Positions 18,162 to 27,584 of a stretch of DNA of 64,000 nucleotides are shown here, in pieces. Every line of letters starts with the position of its first letter. Positions within the stretch are counted from its first letter, which is position 1. The stretch is from Bacteroidota bacterium. GTDB taxonomy: Bacteria; Bacteroidota; Bacteroidia; Bacteroidales; Paludibacteraceae. The DNA lies in the NCBI GenBank assembly GCA_023391625.1, contig JAEWAN010000034.1, positions 682,001 to 746,000 of the forward strand, given 5' to 3'. The notes under the pieces were generated by a model. The model saw only the letters and a list, made by a program, of their open reading frames with translations, ran no database searches and was not told the DNA's origin. The position numbers and the translations under genes are program-made.

Positions 18162-19016
18162 TTATCTAATAACCAAATACTTACTAATACTCCAAAACAA
18201 CTGTGGATTCGTAATATATAAAGTTTTAGTTTTACCGGTCTTCACTATTTCATAAGTAGATTTTAAATGATAAGTAAGAATATCCCCTTTGGCAGAAGCC
18301 GGAATTTCTATTTCCGTTACCTGACGGATATCTATCTCCGTGAAAAGATCTCTATTAAAATCTTCTTCAAAAAGCGAGTGCTTACATTTGTTGTATATAT
18401 CATTCTTCTTCAAATCAGAAACGGAAGCTATAATATAATAAGCCTTATGCAGCTCATTATCCTGCAGTGTAATAATATCCGTCTGCTGCTTTATTTCATC
18501 CAATGCTGTTTCAAGTTCTCCTGTCAGAACAAGCATAGAGTCTGTCAACGCCTCTATTTCTGCATCTTTTTCCTGAATCTGCGCTTCCATCCAGGCCATC
18601 TCTTGCTTCGTCACCTCCAGTAAATAAGCATAGTAGGCCACATCACTCTCCATTTTCTTCATTTGGAATACGCTACGTCTCAACTGGGCTTTCAACCCAT
18701 CTACCTCCTTGCGGCTTGTCTTTATCAAAGCATTTATTTTATCGATATGAGCATTAAGCAAGTCATTTTCATTTTTACCCAAACCTGCACCGGTAAATGA
18801 AATAGAATCTGCCTTCCCGCTCATAACGTCTTCCATTCCCTGATTCATTCCGGTAAGCACCACAATATATTCCTCCAATTCCGCCTGCAGATTTTCATGT
18901 TCTGCAATAATAGAATCTGTTTGTGCCTTCAATGCTTTATATTGCTTCGATTCATAACCACAGGAAGTCATAGCCAGAAGCACAACTACAATCAATGAAG
19001 AAAATGCTGTTTTCAT
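18162..19016 (-). CDS. Coiled-coil lipoprotein of unknown function
   Basis: A 284-residue protein whose N-terminus ends in the lipobox AMTSC (Cys19), so it should be lipid-anchored in the envelope. Residues 24-190 are heptad-rich and highly charged (long coiled coil: KALKAQTDSIIAEHENLQAEL, then VAYYAYLLEVTKQEMAWMEAQIQEKDAEIEAL). The C-terminal 80 residues form a small globular part with a final beta segment. Similar coiled-coil lipoproteins are common in gut Bacteroidales, but none that I can name with a function. Monocistronic. Confidence 0.7.
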   Translation of the reverse strand: MKTAFSSLIVVVLLAMTSCGYESKQYKALKAQTDSIIAEHENLQAELEEYIVVLTGMNQGMEDVMSGKADSISFTGAGLGKNENDLLNAHIDKINALIKTSRKEVDGLKAQLRRSVFQMKKMESDVAYYAYLLEVTKQEMAWMEAQIQEKDAEIEALTDSMLVLTGELETALDEIKQQTDIITLQDNELHKAYYIIASVSDLKKNDIYNKCKHSLFEEDFNRDLFTEIDIRQVTEIEIPASAKGDILTYHLKSTYEIVKTGKTKTLYITNPQLFWSISKYLVIR

Positions 19017-19127
19017 ATTAAATCTATTTTAATCTGAGAATGTTGTACTTATATAGAACATAAAAATACAACTTTAGTTTTCATAATACAAATTTTTTCT
19101 AAACAAACCGCTACAAGAGGCACCTGT

Positions 19128-19799
19128 TCACTCATTTTTTCCTGCTACAACAAGTACAAACTCTCCTTTAGGGGTATGCTCCGTAAAATGCTCAATAAGC
19201 TCTTTTAGCGTTCCACGTTTCGTTTCTTCATAGATCTTTGAAATTTCCCGGGAAACAGAAGCACGCCGTTCTTCTCCAAAAAATTCGGCAAACTGTGTCA
19301 ATGTTTTAACCACACGGTAAGGCGATTCATAAAAAATCATAGTCCGGGTTTCTTCTGCCAATTCCGTCAATTTTGTCTGACGCCCTTTTTTCTGAGGTAA
19401 AAAACCTTCAAAACAAAAACGGTCGTTAGGCAGTCCGGAAGCCACCAAAGCAGGAACAAAAGCCGTTGCTCCAGGCAAACACTCTACATCAATACCGGCA
19501 TTCACACAAGCGCGGACAATCAGGAAACCGGGATCTGAAATAGCCGGCGTACCTGCATCTGAAATTAAAGCAATCCGCGTTCCTCCCTTTATTCTCTTTA
19601 CAAGCTCATCAACCGTTTTATGTTCATTAAACTTATGATGAGACTGAGTAGGTGTAGGTATATCAAAATGTTTCAACAAAAAACCGCTTGTACGGGTATC
19701 TTCCGCAAGAATAAGATCAGCTTCTTTCAGCACTTTTATAGCCCGGAAAGTCATGTCTTCCAGATTTCCGACCGGAGTAGGAACTACATACAATTTCAT
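19128..19799 (-). CDS. rsmI: 16S rRNA (cytidine-1402-2'-O)-methyltransferase
   Basis: A 223-residue SAM-dependent enzyme of the tetrapyrrole-methylase fold that methylates the ribose of C1402 in the ribosomal decoding centre. Typical motifs are VVPTPVGNLEDMTFRAIKVL at the N-terminus, LAEDTRTSG, IALISDAGTPAISDPG (SAM binding), and CLPGATAFVPALVASGLPNDRFCFEGFLP. It is shorter than E. coli RsmI because it stops after the core domain, which is usual in this phylum. It lies 46 bases downstream of an acidic protein gene on the same strand. Confidence 0.95.
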   Translation of the reverse strand: MKLYVVPTPVGNLEDMTFRAIKVLKEADLILAEDTRTSGFLLKHFDIPTPTQSHHKFNEHKTVDELVKRIKGGTRIALISDAGTPAISDPGFLIVRACVNAGIDVECLPGATAFVPALVASGLPNDRFCFEGFLPQKKGRQTKLTELAEETRTMIFYESPYRVVKTLTQFAEFFGEERRASVSREISKIYEETKRGTLKELIEHFTEHTPKGEFVLVVAGKNE

Positions 19800-19845
19800 T
19801 TAAAACCCTTTCGTTTAAAAACTCTGCAATAAAGCATAAATCTAT

Positions 19846-20832
19846 TTATAAAAACTTTCTTTTCACAATCTGATAAAAACTTTCGGCCGTTTCATCTTCT
19901 TCATCCCATTTGAATTTAGAGTGAAGATATGACAGGGCATCTTCATAACTTTTTGATTGATTCAATATAGAAAAGGTTTTATTCATCAACTCTCCGTTGC
20001 CATTAAACAACTCCCGTTGAAAACGGAAACGGTCTCCAATACTGATAGCATGGCGGATATCGTCCACTTTTTTATTATTCAGAGAGTCTGCTATTGTATG
20101 GTCGCTTTTAAACACATTTTGGGATATTGTAGTCTTTTCCTCTGTTACAATGATTGTGTTATCCGAAAATATCGTTTGTTTTATTTCTGAAGCAATAGAA
20201 CCACTCAACAGCTCCACCGGAACATTTTCTTTATCATCTTCTTTTGTTTCTATCTCTTCTGTTTCCTGAGAATCCAATACTAATTCAGCCGCCTCTTTTT
20301 CTCCATCTTCTGCCGCATGAACAACATCATCCGAAGGCAAATCCTCCTTAACATCATCTATTTTTATATATTCTGACTTAATATCCCCTTCTTCCTTCAA
20401 ATCCTGCGTATCAACATTTTCACTCTCTTCTTCTTTTTCCGATACGAGTTCATCTTCATACTCTTCTGGGACAGGTTCGTCTTTTACATCCAGAACAATA
20501 GGCAATTCATCTTCTATTACATCAAGCTGTTCCTCAACTACAGATTCATCCTCCGGTTCCATCTCTATATGCACTTCAACGGTACATTTTTCTTCTACCG
20601 TTTCTTCCGGATTTATGCACACTTCTTCTTTTTCTTCAACCCGTTCCTGAACATCAGCAAACTCTTTTATTTCTTCCAATTGACTGATATATTGCTGTAT
20701 ATCTCCTGCTTTCTGCCGTGCCAAACGGATAATAACCGACGGATATTCACTCATTTCCATGAAACCCGCTGTTATCATAGCCAGTTCCTGTATATCTTTC
20801 TGAAGAAGTGTTACTATTAATTTCCTATCCAT
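19846..20832 (-). CDS. Acidic protein with conserved ends, unknown function
   Basis: A 328-residue cytoplasmic protein with three parts. An N-terminal helical segment (about 1-60, MDRKLIVTLLQKDIQELAMI) comes first. A middle 170 residues are almost entirely Glu/Asp/Val low-complexity. The C-terminal domain of about 85 residues (SIGDRFRFQRELFNGNGELMNKTF, then FKWDEEDETAESFYQIVKRKF) looks folded. The C-terminal pattern occurs in many Bacteroidales hypothetical proteins encoded beside rsmI or rnc-like genes, from memory only. The acidic linker suggests a tether between two interaction domains. Function not assignable. Confidence 0.7.
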   Translation of the reverse strand: MDRKLIVTLLQKDIQELAMITAGFMEMSEYPSVIIRLARQKAGDIQQYISQLEEIKEFADVQERVEEKEEVCINPEETVEEKCTVEVHIEMEPEDESVVEEQLDVIEDELPIVLDVKDEPVPEEYEDELVSEKEEESENVDTQDLKEEGDIKSEYIKIDDVKEDLPSDDVVHAAEDGEKEAAELVLDSQETEEIETKEDDKENVPVELLSGSIASEIKQTIFSDNTIIVTEEKTTISQNVFKSDHTIADSLNNKKVDDIRHAISIGDRFRFQRELFNGNGELMNKTFSILNQSKSYEDALSYLHSKFKWDEEDETAESFYQIVKRKFL

Positions 20833-21099
20833 GATTTTTTTATAATTCTATAATTATTATTTCTTCAATAAATTGCTACATTTGCCAAAACATTTTGTTT
20901 CGCCCGATGTTTTTTACAAAGACGCTGTAAAGTTACAATATTCAAAAGACAAAAGAAACAAAATCACACTAAAATACAACAAAACAGCACGTTGTTTCTA
21001 ATTAAAAATCATCCCTTTCCATCATAAAACAAATTCTTGACACATATGTAAATTTTCATTTTTCAAAATTATTTTAAACCCTATTCACTTAATCATTGT

Positions 21100-22266
21100 A
21101 TGAATACACCTTACTCCAGACCTTTCACCTTTGACCGGGTAATCAGAATCATTATAGGACTAATTGTAGTTGTACTGCTCCTACTCCTGATAGACCGGCT
21201 AAGCGCTGTATTATTGCCCTTCGTAATGGGTTGGCTATTAGCATATCTATTCCATCCCATCGTTGTTTTTTTCCAGAAAAAATTAAAAATAAAAAACCGT
21301 GTATTGGCTATTATATGCACCATACTGCTTTTACTTATTATACTCGCCGGCATCATATGGATACTTATCCCTATGATAGGTAAAGAGTTTGAGAAATTCT
21401 CCGAGCTAATCACACTATATACCCAGAATTTTAACGTAGATAGTTTTCTCCCGGTCGCCTGGCAAACCAAAATACGTGATTTCTTCAAACAACTTGACAT
21501 ACAAGCCGTATTAAACGACCAAAATGTAAAAGACCTGCTGAAAAACATCGCTCCGAAACTATGGGGAATCATCAACAGTTCCCTTAGCTTTATCTTCGGA
21601 CTGGCCGTATTAGTGATGATGTTTCTGTACTTCATATTCATACTACTGGATTATGAAAAAATAAATGCAGACTTCATCCTTATGATTCCTCCCAAATACC
21701 GTCCGTTAATCACAGATATACTTTCCGATCTGAAAAACGGTATGAATAAATACTTTCGCGGACAGGCCTTAATAGCACTAATAGACGGGATATTATTCGC
21801 TGTCGGTTTTGCAATCATTGATTTACCTCTGGGCATTGTATTAGGACTATTTATGGGAGTACTCAACCTGGTTCCCTACTTACAAGCTCTGGGATATATA
21901 CCTGCCCTTTTATTAGGATTGCTCAAAGCTGCCGAAACAGGTCAGAGTTATTGGTCAATTGTATTAGGAATAGTCATTGTCCTATTAGCTGTACAAGCTT
22001 TGGAACAAATGGTATTAACACCTAAGATTATGGGCAAAGCAACCGGACTCAACCCCGCAATCATTCTGCTATCACTGTCTGTATGGGGAGCCCTCTTAGG
22101 TTTAATCGGTATGATTATAGCTTTACCTGTAACAACCCTGATTATTTCCTATTATAAACGTTTTGTTTTAAAAGAAGAACATCTTGAGCCGGACAATGAA
22201 AACATGGAAATAGAAACTATTACAGAACCCGATGACACTCCAAGCTCTCCCCCAGTGGACATGTAA
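21100..22266 (+). CDS. AI-2E family transporter
   Basis: A 388-residue inner-membrane protein with about eight helices. Two N-terminal helices (17-36, 38-53) and one at 60-80 precede a soluble segment (85-150), followed by five closely spaced helices to about 350, as in the AI-2E/PerM family. The family motifs GxxxGLPxGxxLGxxxGxLNLVPYLG (here DLPLGIVLGLFMGVLNLVPYLQALG) and VLTPKIMGKATGLNP are present. The family includes autoinducer exporters and Na+/H+ antiporters, so the substrate is open. The C-terminal 30 residues are acidic and Pro-rich. Confidence 0.88.
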   Translation: MNTPYSRPFTFDRVIRIIIGLIVVVLLLLLIDRLSAVLLPFVMGWLLAYLFHPIVVFFQKKLKIKNRVLAIICTILLLLIILAGIIWILIPMIGKEFEKFSELITLYTQNFNVDSFLPVAWQTKIRDFFKQLDIQAVLNDQNVKDLLKNIAPKLWGIINSSLSFIFGLAVLVMMFLYFIFILLDYEKINADFILMIPPKYRPLITDILSDLKNGMNKYFRGQALIALIDGILFAVGFAIIDLPLGIVLGLFMGVLNLVPYLQALGYIPALLLGLLKAAETGQSYWSIVLGIVIVLLAVQALEQMVLTPKIMGKATGLNPAIILLSLSVWGALLGLIGMIIALPVTTLIISYYKRFVLKEEHLEPDNENMEIETITEPDDTPSSPPVDM

Positions 22267-22291
22267 TAGAACACAAAAAATGATTCTAAAC

Positions 22292-22328
22292 AAGAAACGG
22301 CGTTAGGTATTATCTAACGCCGTTTCTT
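22292..22328. terminator. Bidirectional terminator between AI-2E and lipoprotein genes
   Basis: Perfect 15-base arms (AAGAAACGGCGTTAG and complement) with a 7-base loop, centred between convergent genes ending at 22266 and 22347. Confidence 0.9.
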
Positions 22329-22346
22329 CTATATTAAAATTGAGGA

Positions 22347-22799
22347 TTACTCTACATCGTCAAATTCCAGCCCTTCAAACACTTCTTCTGTTTCACCATC
22401 ATCTTCCATTAAAATATCACCCATACCGGAAGCTCCGTAAAGAGACATTATTTTAGACAAATTATTCATCAGGCTTTGTTCCAGATTCTTACCAAATTCT
22501 TCAAATTTTTCAGGACACTGGTCTGCCAATACTTCCGCATCTTCTGTAAAAGAAGCCATAAAATAGTCAAACTCAGAAATATCTTTATAAGCACTTTCGT
22601 CTCCATCTAACGCTTTATCGATAGAAGCAAAATAAACATCTAAAATTTCCTGGTAAGCATTCAGAAATTTATCACAATCGGTAAAGGTCTTTCCTTCATA
22701 TTTTGCTTTAAGATCTGAAAGATTTTCCGCTTTTTTAGAACATGAAGCCACACAACAAAGCATTAAGCTCAACATACCGTAAAAAATAATTTTTTTCAT
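22347..22799 (-). CDS. Small acidic lipoprotein of unknown function
   Basis: A 150-residue protein with lipobox CVASC (lipidated Cys20). The mature part is helical and acidic, with a conserved-looking helix pair (FLNAYQEILDVYFASIDKALDGDE, ADQCPEKFEEFGKNLEQS) and an end rich in Asp/Glu (EDDGETEEVFEGLEFDDVE). No enzyme motif. Likely monocistronic, with its own terminator. Confidence 0.7.
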   Translation of the reverse strand: MKKIIFYGMLSLMLCCVASCSKKAENLSDLKAKYEGKTFTDCDKFLNAYQEILDVYFASIDKALDGDESAYKDISEFDYFMASFTEDAEVLADQCPEKFEEFGKNLEQSLMNNLSKIMSLYGASGMGDILMEDDGETEEVFEGLEFDDVE

Positions 22800-22880
22800 A
22801 TAATCTATTTTAAATGTATAATGTTGTAAAAGTAAACATATTTTTTTAATTTACAATCATTTACACATATTCTATAATAA

Positions 22881-24344
22881 TTATCTTTTTTCATAAGCCT
22901 TAAGGCATATTTTATGCTGTACACATGCAGGAATTTCCTCCTGACGATGAGTAACATAAATCAAAGACTTATCCGGCTGACTGCAATAAGACTCTATAAT
23001 TCCGGCACAAAACTCCTTATGCTCTTTATCCAATCCATGGAAAGGTTCATCAAGAATGAGCAAATCCGGATTTTTAATTAAAGCACGGGCAAAAAGAATA
23101 ATTCTTTGTTCACCGGATGAAACTTTAAGAAACGGACGCTCCATCAGGTCTTCCATACCAAATACTTTAAAAAGATATCTGGCAATTGAAAGTTGTTCTT
23201 CCGTACATTTACGATATAACCCCACGCTATCAAAAAAACCGGAAGAAACTACAGACAGACAAGACACATGCTGACGGTAATACAAATGCATTTCGGAAGA
23301 AGTAAAACCAATATGTTTCTTAATCTCCCAAATACTTTCGCCACTTCCTCTTTTCCGGTCAAACAAATATAACTTTTTAGCGTAAGCCTGCGGATTATCA
23401 GCAAAGATATAACTTAACAAAGTGGACTTTCCCGATCCATTAGGACCAAGCAGAGCCCATTTTTCTCCCTTTTGTATCTTCCAGTTAATATCTCTGTTTA
23501 TCACAATATCTCCATAGGCTATTTCAATATCTTCCATATCGACCACGGCGGAATAATCAGAAGTTTTATTCCCTGACAAACCGGACAAATAAGCCCAGTC
23601 TATCCGAAGCTTTTCCAGTGAATGCTTCCGAACTATTTCCGGAAAAGACGACTCCATTTTTCCTTTCCACATCACCTGGCAATCATCCAAAATCAGAATA
23701 TGGGTTGTAACATCGGGAATATCTTTTTGGGAGGGGACTAAAAAGAGTAATTGCATTCCGTTATCACTCAGTTTCTTAAAAACATCATTTAACTGCCCCC
23801 GGGACTCCACATCCAAACCGATAAACGGATTATCAAAAATAAGCATTCTCGGATTTTCTTCCAATGCTTTCGCTATAAGCAGTTTACGTAATTCCCCACT
23901 GGACAGGTGATTCAAACGACGGTTTAATAATTTACGAATATCAATCAGTTCCAATACAGACGAAAGCTCTTCGTGGCGAAATAAATCACTTACAAAAGGA
24001 ATATCGTCCGACTCCGATTGGTTAAATCTCTGCTGATAATATACTTCTTTAAAACCCGCTAAAGAATGAACTCCGTTAAAATGAACAATCTTTATAAAAT
24101 CACGAGGCAGAAACATTCGCTCTGAAGAGCAGGTAACCTGCTTCATTTCATCAATAAAATGATAAACAATCTGTCCTTCCTGCAAGGCATAACGCCCGGC
24201 AATCACTTCCGCCAGCAAAGACTTTCCACTTCCATTGGCTCCATATACAGTCCAGATTTCCCCTTTATCAATACTCCAGCTGACTGGTGTTTTAAAAGGA
24301 GATTCCGGCATTCTGGGTAAAATATTTTCTAATGTAATAAACAC
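22881..24344 (-). CDS. Tandem ABC ATPase, ModF/PhrA-like
   Basis: A 487-residue soluble protein with two fused ABC ATPase domains and no membrane segment. Domain 1 has Walker A GANGSGKS (35-42), signature LSSGE (147-151) and Walker B LIFDNP, where the usual catalytic Glu is Asn172. Domain 2 has Walker A GPNGSGKST (300-308), signature SSGEQR and Walker B LILDEP. The layout resembles E. coli ModF (PhrA), the molybdate-locus double ATPase of unknown role, but no molybdate genes lie nearby. The first ATP site is probably slow or regulatory because of the Asn. Monocistronic. Confidence 0.82.
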   Translation of the reverse strand: MFITLENILPRMPESPFKTPVSWSIDKGEIWTVYGANGSGKSLLAEVIAGRYALQEGQIVYHFIDEMKQVTCSSERMFLPRDFIKIVHFNGVHSLAGFKEVYYQQRFNQSESDDIPFVSDLFRHEELSSVLELIDIRKLLNRRLNHLSSGELRKLLIAKALEENPRMLIFDNPFIGLDVESRGQLNDVFKKLSDNGMQLLFLVPSQKDIPDVTTHILILDDCQVMWKGKMESSFPEIVRKHSLEKLRIDWAYLSGLSGNKTSDYSAVVDMEDIEIAYGDIVINRDINWKIQKGEKWALLGPNGSGKSTLLSYIFADNPQAYAKKLYLFDRKRGSGESIWEIKKHIGFTSSEMHLYYRQHVSCLSVVSSGFFDSVGLYRKCTEEQLSIARYLFKVFGMEDLMERPFLKVSSGEQRIILFARALIKNPDLLILDEPFHGLDKEHKEFCAGIIESYCSQPDKSLIYVTHRQEEIPACVQHKICLKAYEKR

Positions 24345-24479
24345 TGTTGTCCTTTTTTTAATGTACCCCGCAAAATTACAACAAAAACACCGTCACTAAC
24401 CAATTTTTATCCGGATAATTATTTTCCGGTTTATAAAACCAACAGTTCTGAAATCCGCCCCACTTAAACTTTTTCTTAC

Positions 24480-24487
24480 TAATTTTG
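24480..24487 (+). promoter_or_regulatory. -7 element of the pirin gene
   Basis: TAATTTTG, 29 bases before the pirin start codon. No clear -33 box. Confidence 0.45.
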
Positions 24488-24516
24488 TTCTCTTTTTAAA
24501 CTACAAGATTAAAAAC

Positions 24517-25242
24517 ATGTCTAAATTCATTCTTCATAAAGCACACTCCAGAGGTATTTCAAGTAACGGCTGGATATACACAAAACACTCTTTCTGTTTT
24601 GCCGATTATTATGACCCGGATAGAATACATTTTGGTGTACTCCGCAGTGTTAACGATGTGACCATAGCTCCCGGACGAGGCCTTGAAAAGCATGCACACT
24701 CCGATATGGAGATGGTGATGCTGACCATGAAAGGAGATGTTATTCATTCAGACAGTCTTGGAAACAAAGTGGAACTAAGTCAGGGAAGTGTACAGACAAT
24801 TACTTCCGGCTCCGGCTATCTCCATGAGGAGTTAAACAAAAACAATGATGAAAGTCTAAAATTCATCCATATATGGATTTTTCCATACAAAAAGAATTTA
24901 AAGCCTCACTATTCATACAAACAGTTCAAACTCGGCTCCAGTAAAAATGAATTATTATTACTCGCTTCACCACATGCAGAAGACAATGTTACACTAATTC
25001 AGCAAGATGCATGGGTACATATATGTAACCTAAATGCCGACCATTCAGTTCAATATGAATTAAAAAAGAAAGGAAACGGCATATACATTATAAATACTTT
25101 GGGAGAATGTCTTATAGAAGATCAATTGATAGAGACGGAAGACGGTATCGGAATATGGGATACGGAAAAAGTCAATATAAAAGCTCTGAAAGACAGCCAG
25201 ATTATAGTAGTTGAAGTTCCCTTAAAAGCATACGAGGCATAA
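24517..25242 (+). CDS. Pirin family protein (YhhW type)
   Basis: A 241-residue bicupin. The N-terminal cupin has the pirin core LRSVNDVTIAPGRGLEKHAHSDMEMVMLTMKGDVIHSDSLGN, with the metal ligands His-x-His and Glu at about 65-72, and the later His in GYLHEELN. The C-terminal cupin is degenerate, as in E. coli YhhW, which oxidises quercetin in vitro. Biological substrate unknown. Monocistronic, convergent with metY across a perfect terminator. Confidence 0.9.
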   Translation: MSKFILHKAHSRGISSNGWIYTKHSFCFADYYDPDRIHFGVLRSVNDVTIAPGRGLEKHAHSDMEMVMLTMKGDVIHSDSLGNKVELSQGSVQTITSGSGYLHEELNKNNDESLKFIHIWIFPYKKNLKPHYSYKQFKLGSSKNELLLLASPHAEDNVTLIQQDAWVHICNLNADHSVQYELKKKGNGIYIINTLGECLIEDQLIETEDGIGIWDTEKVNIKALKDSQIIVVEVPLKAYEA

Positions 25243-25311
25243 GTAAGGATCAATAATTTCTGATAAAATTCATCATATACAACTTCCTCTAAAAAAGGGA
25301 ATAATATATTT

Positions 25312-25360
25312 ATACAAAAAGAACAGGAGTAAAAAGTTTTTACTCCTGTTCTTTTTGTAT
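25312..25360. terminator. Very long perfect bidirectional terminator
   Basis: Perfect inverted repeat with 24-base arms (25312-25335 and 25337-25360) around one unpaired G, with internal GAACAGGAGT core and A/T runs at each end. It lies between convergent pirin and metY genes. RNA folding would leave a few loop bases unpaired. Confidence 0.92.
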
Positions 25361-25371
25361 GTAAAATAAAA

Positions 25372-26655
25372 TTACATTTTATCTAATGCTTGCTCTATAT
25401 CTGCAATAATATCATCTACATTTTCAATTCCCACTGAGAAACGAATCAAATCCGGTTGAACTCCCGCAGCAATCAACTGTTCATCATTCAACTGACGGTG
25501 CGTATGACTGGCCGGGTGAAGAACAGAAGTACGCGCATCAGCCACATGGGTTACAATAGCTGTAAGCTGTAAATTATCCATAAAACGGATTGAAGCTTCA
25601 CGTCCGCCCTTAATACCGAAAGTAAGTACACCGCATGATCCGTTAGGCAAATATTTCTGCCCCAGTTCATAATACTTATCACCTTTCAAACCGGAATAAT
25701 GTACCCAGGCAATACGGCTATCTTGCTGTAAGAACTGAGCTACTTTCAACGCATTTTCACAATGACGAGGCACTCTTAAATGCAAAGTTTCCAGACCAAG
25801 ATTCAAAAGGAAAGCATTCTGAGGGCTTTGAATAGACCCCAAATCGCGCATTAACTGTACCGTAGCTTTGGTAATATAAGCACCTTTACCAAATGCTTTC
25901 GTATAAGTCAATCCATGGTATGACTCATCCGGCTGGGTTAAACCCGGGAATTTATCTCCATATGCTTCCCAGTCAAAATTTCCGCTATCTACAATAGCAC
26001 CTCCTACGGAAGTAGCGTGTCCATCCATATATTTTGTCGTAGAATGAATCACGATATCTGCTCCCCACTCAAACGGACGGCAATTTATCGGAGTAGCAAA
26101 AGTATTGTCTATAATTAAGGGTACACCCTGTCCATGAGCAATACGGGCAAATTTTTCAATATCGAGAACAGCAAGTCCCGGATTTGCGATTGTTTCAGCA
26201 AACAACGCTTTTGTATTAGGACGAAAAGCCTTTGCTATTTCCTCTTCCGAAGCATCCTGATCAACAAATGTGACTTCGATTCCCAGTTTGTGCAAAGTCA
26301 CGGCAAACAAATTAAATGTTCCGCCGTATATGGTTGAAGCACTGACAAAGTGATCGCCAGCTGAACAGATATTAAATATCGCATAAAAAGAAGCAGCCTG
26401 TCCGGAAGAAGTCAACATACCGGCAACACCACCTTCTAACGCAGTAATTTTAGCAGCAACGGCATCGTTTGTCGGATTCTGTAAACGGGTATAAAAATAT
26501 CCGCTTTCTTCCAGATCAAACAATTTTGCCATCTGATCACTGGTATCATATTTAAATGTTGTGCTTTGATATATAGGCAATACACGGGGTTCTCCCTTTT
26601 TAGGAGTCCAACCAGCCTGAACACAAAGTGTTTCCCGACTAAATTTTTTATCCAT
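25372..26655 (-). CDS. metY: O-acetylhomoserine sulfhydrylase (aminocarboxypropyltransferase)
   Basis: A 427-residue PLP enzyme of the Cys/Met metabolism family, making homocysteine from O-acetylhomoserine and sulfide. PLP is held by Lys208 in HSTTKYMDGH. Tyr55 and Arg57 in SGYFYTRLQNPT bind the phosphate of the neighbouring subunit, and VLTFGIKGG and SLG-type ends fit. The inserted region TQPDESYHGLTYTKAFG marks the O-acetylhomoserine branch rather than cystathionine gamma-synthase. Monocistronic; no S-box or SAM riboswitch was recognised in its leader. Confidence 0.93.
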   Translation of the reverse strand: MDKKFSRETLCVQAGWTPKKGEPRVLPIYQSTTFKYDTSDQMAKLFDLEESGYFYTRLQNPTNDAVAAKITALEGGVAGMLTSSGQAASFYAIFNICSAGDHFVSASTIYGGTFNLFAVTLHKLGIEVTFVDQDASEEEIAKAFRPNTKALFAETIANPGLAVLDIEKFARIAHGQGVPLIIDNTFATPINCRPFEWGADIVIHSTTKYMDGHATSVGGAIVDSGNFDWEAYGDKFPGLTQPDESYHGLTYTKAFGKGAYITKATVQLMRDLGSIQSPQNAFLLNLGLETLHLRVPRHCENALKVAQFLQQDSRIAWVHYSGLKGDKYYELGQKYLPNGSCGVLTFGIKGGREASIRFMDNLQLTAIVTHVADARTSVLHPASHTHRQLNDEQLIAAGVQPDLIRFSVGIENVDDIIADIEQALDKM

Positions 26656-26786
26656 AGCTATTTATTTTTTAGAATTATCCGTTTTGTAAAAGACCCACAA
26701 AACTAATAAAAAGATCCGGTAGAGTAATACGATAAGAAAAGAATAGAGAAATAAAATAATATGCTTAGAGTCCACACTCTACCGTG

Positions 26787-27572
26787 TCATCTTAACATTA
26801 GACCGCTCAACATCCGACCCGATTCTATTCCAAGTCTTCTGGCTGAGAAAAAATCCTGATATTGAGTGTATGTACAAATTCCGGCAATATCTATTTTATC
26901 CTGCCGTATTCCATTTTGCAACAGTAACCATCTGTTGGCCTCCCATAGATCCAGATATAATTTTCCGTCTTTACACCGGAACAAGCATTCTACCGGAAAG
27001 CCTTTTTGCTCAAACTCATAGAACAGTTCATCCCCCACTTCATATTTTTCACCAGAGATAGAAGGTCCTATCAGTACAGAAACATTCTGCCTCAAAGTTC
27101 CATACTCTTTTTCCATCAGGAAAAGCATCTGTTCCGCTATTTTTCCACAAGTTCCACGCCAGCCGGCATGCGCTACACCGATAACCCGCAGTTCCTCGTC
27201 ATAAAAAAACAAAGGCACGCAATCTGCAGTGGTTATACCTATACAGACACCCCGTTCATTCGTAAATAAACCGTCAACTCCATGAAGGTATTCCTCCTTA
27301 AAAGAATTATTTTGGGAAAGAAAAAACTTATCTATTTTTTTTATCTGAATGCCGTGGGTTTGAAACGGGACAACTAAATGTTCCGGCATAAAATCCAAAT
27401 CACGACAAAGGAGAGCCCTGTTTTCGCAAACACTTCCGGTATCATCACCGGAATAAAAACTCAAATTAAAAGAAGTATAATTACCTGAACTTACTCCTCC
27501 ATGACGTGTAGTAGTAAAATGAACAAGACCTAGGAACTGGTCCAATAAAGGGTAAGTAACTATTCCGGTCAT
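26787..27572 (-). CDS. pgeF: Peptidoglycan editing factor PgeF (YfiH/laccase-domain)
   Basis: A 261-residue protein of the Cu-oxidase_4/YfiH family. The family motifs are FTTTRHGGVSSGNYTSFNLS, ITTADCVPLFFYD and VIGVAHAGWRGT; the Cys of ADC and His of HAGWRGT are the zinc/catalytic residues. In E. coli the enzyme hydrolyses wrongly incorporated Ser from UDP-MurNAc; eukaryotic homologues act on purine nucleosides. It lies 12 bases after obgE on the same strand, so it is co-transcribed with the obgE-adk-hpt group. The purine context fits either activity. Confidence 0.9.
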   Translation of the reverse strand: MTGIVTYPLLDQFLGLVHFTTTRHGGVSSGNYTSFNLSFYSGDDTGSVCENRALLCRDLDFMPEHLVVPFQTHGIQIKKIDKFFLSQNNSFKEEYLHGVDGLFTNERGVCIGITTADCVPLFFYDEELRVIGVAHAGWRGTCGKIAEQMLFLMEKEYGTLRQNVSVLIGPSISGEKYEVGDELFYEFEQKGFPVECLFRCKDGKLYLDLWEANRWLLLQNGIRQDKIDIAGICTYTQYQDFFSARRLGIESGRMLSGLMLR

Positions 27573-27584
27573 TTCAAATCCAGT

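Noticed and set aside
21111..21641. Minus-strand frame of 176 codons opposite the AI-2E transporter
   Set aside because: Antisense to a clear membrane transporter gene; low complexity, no motif.
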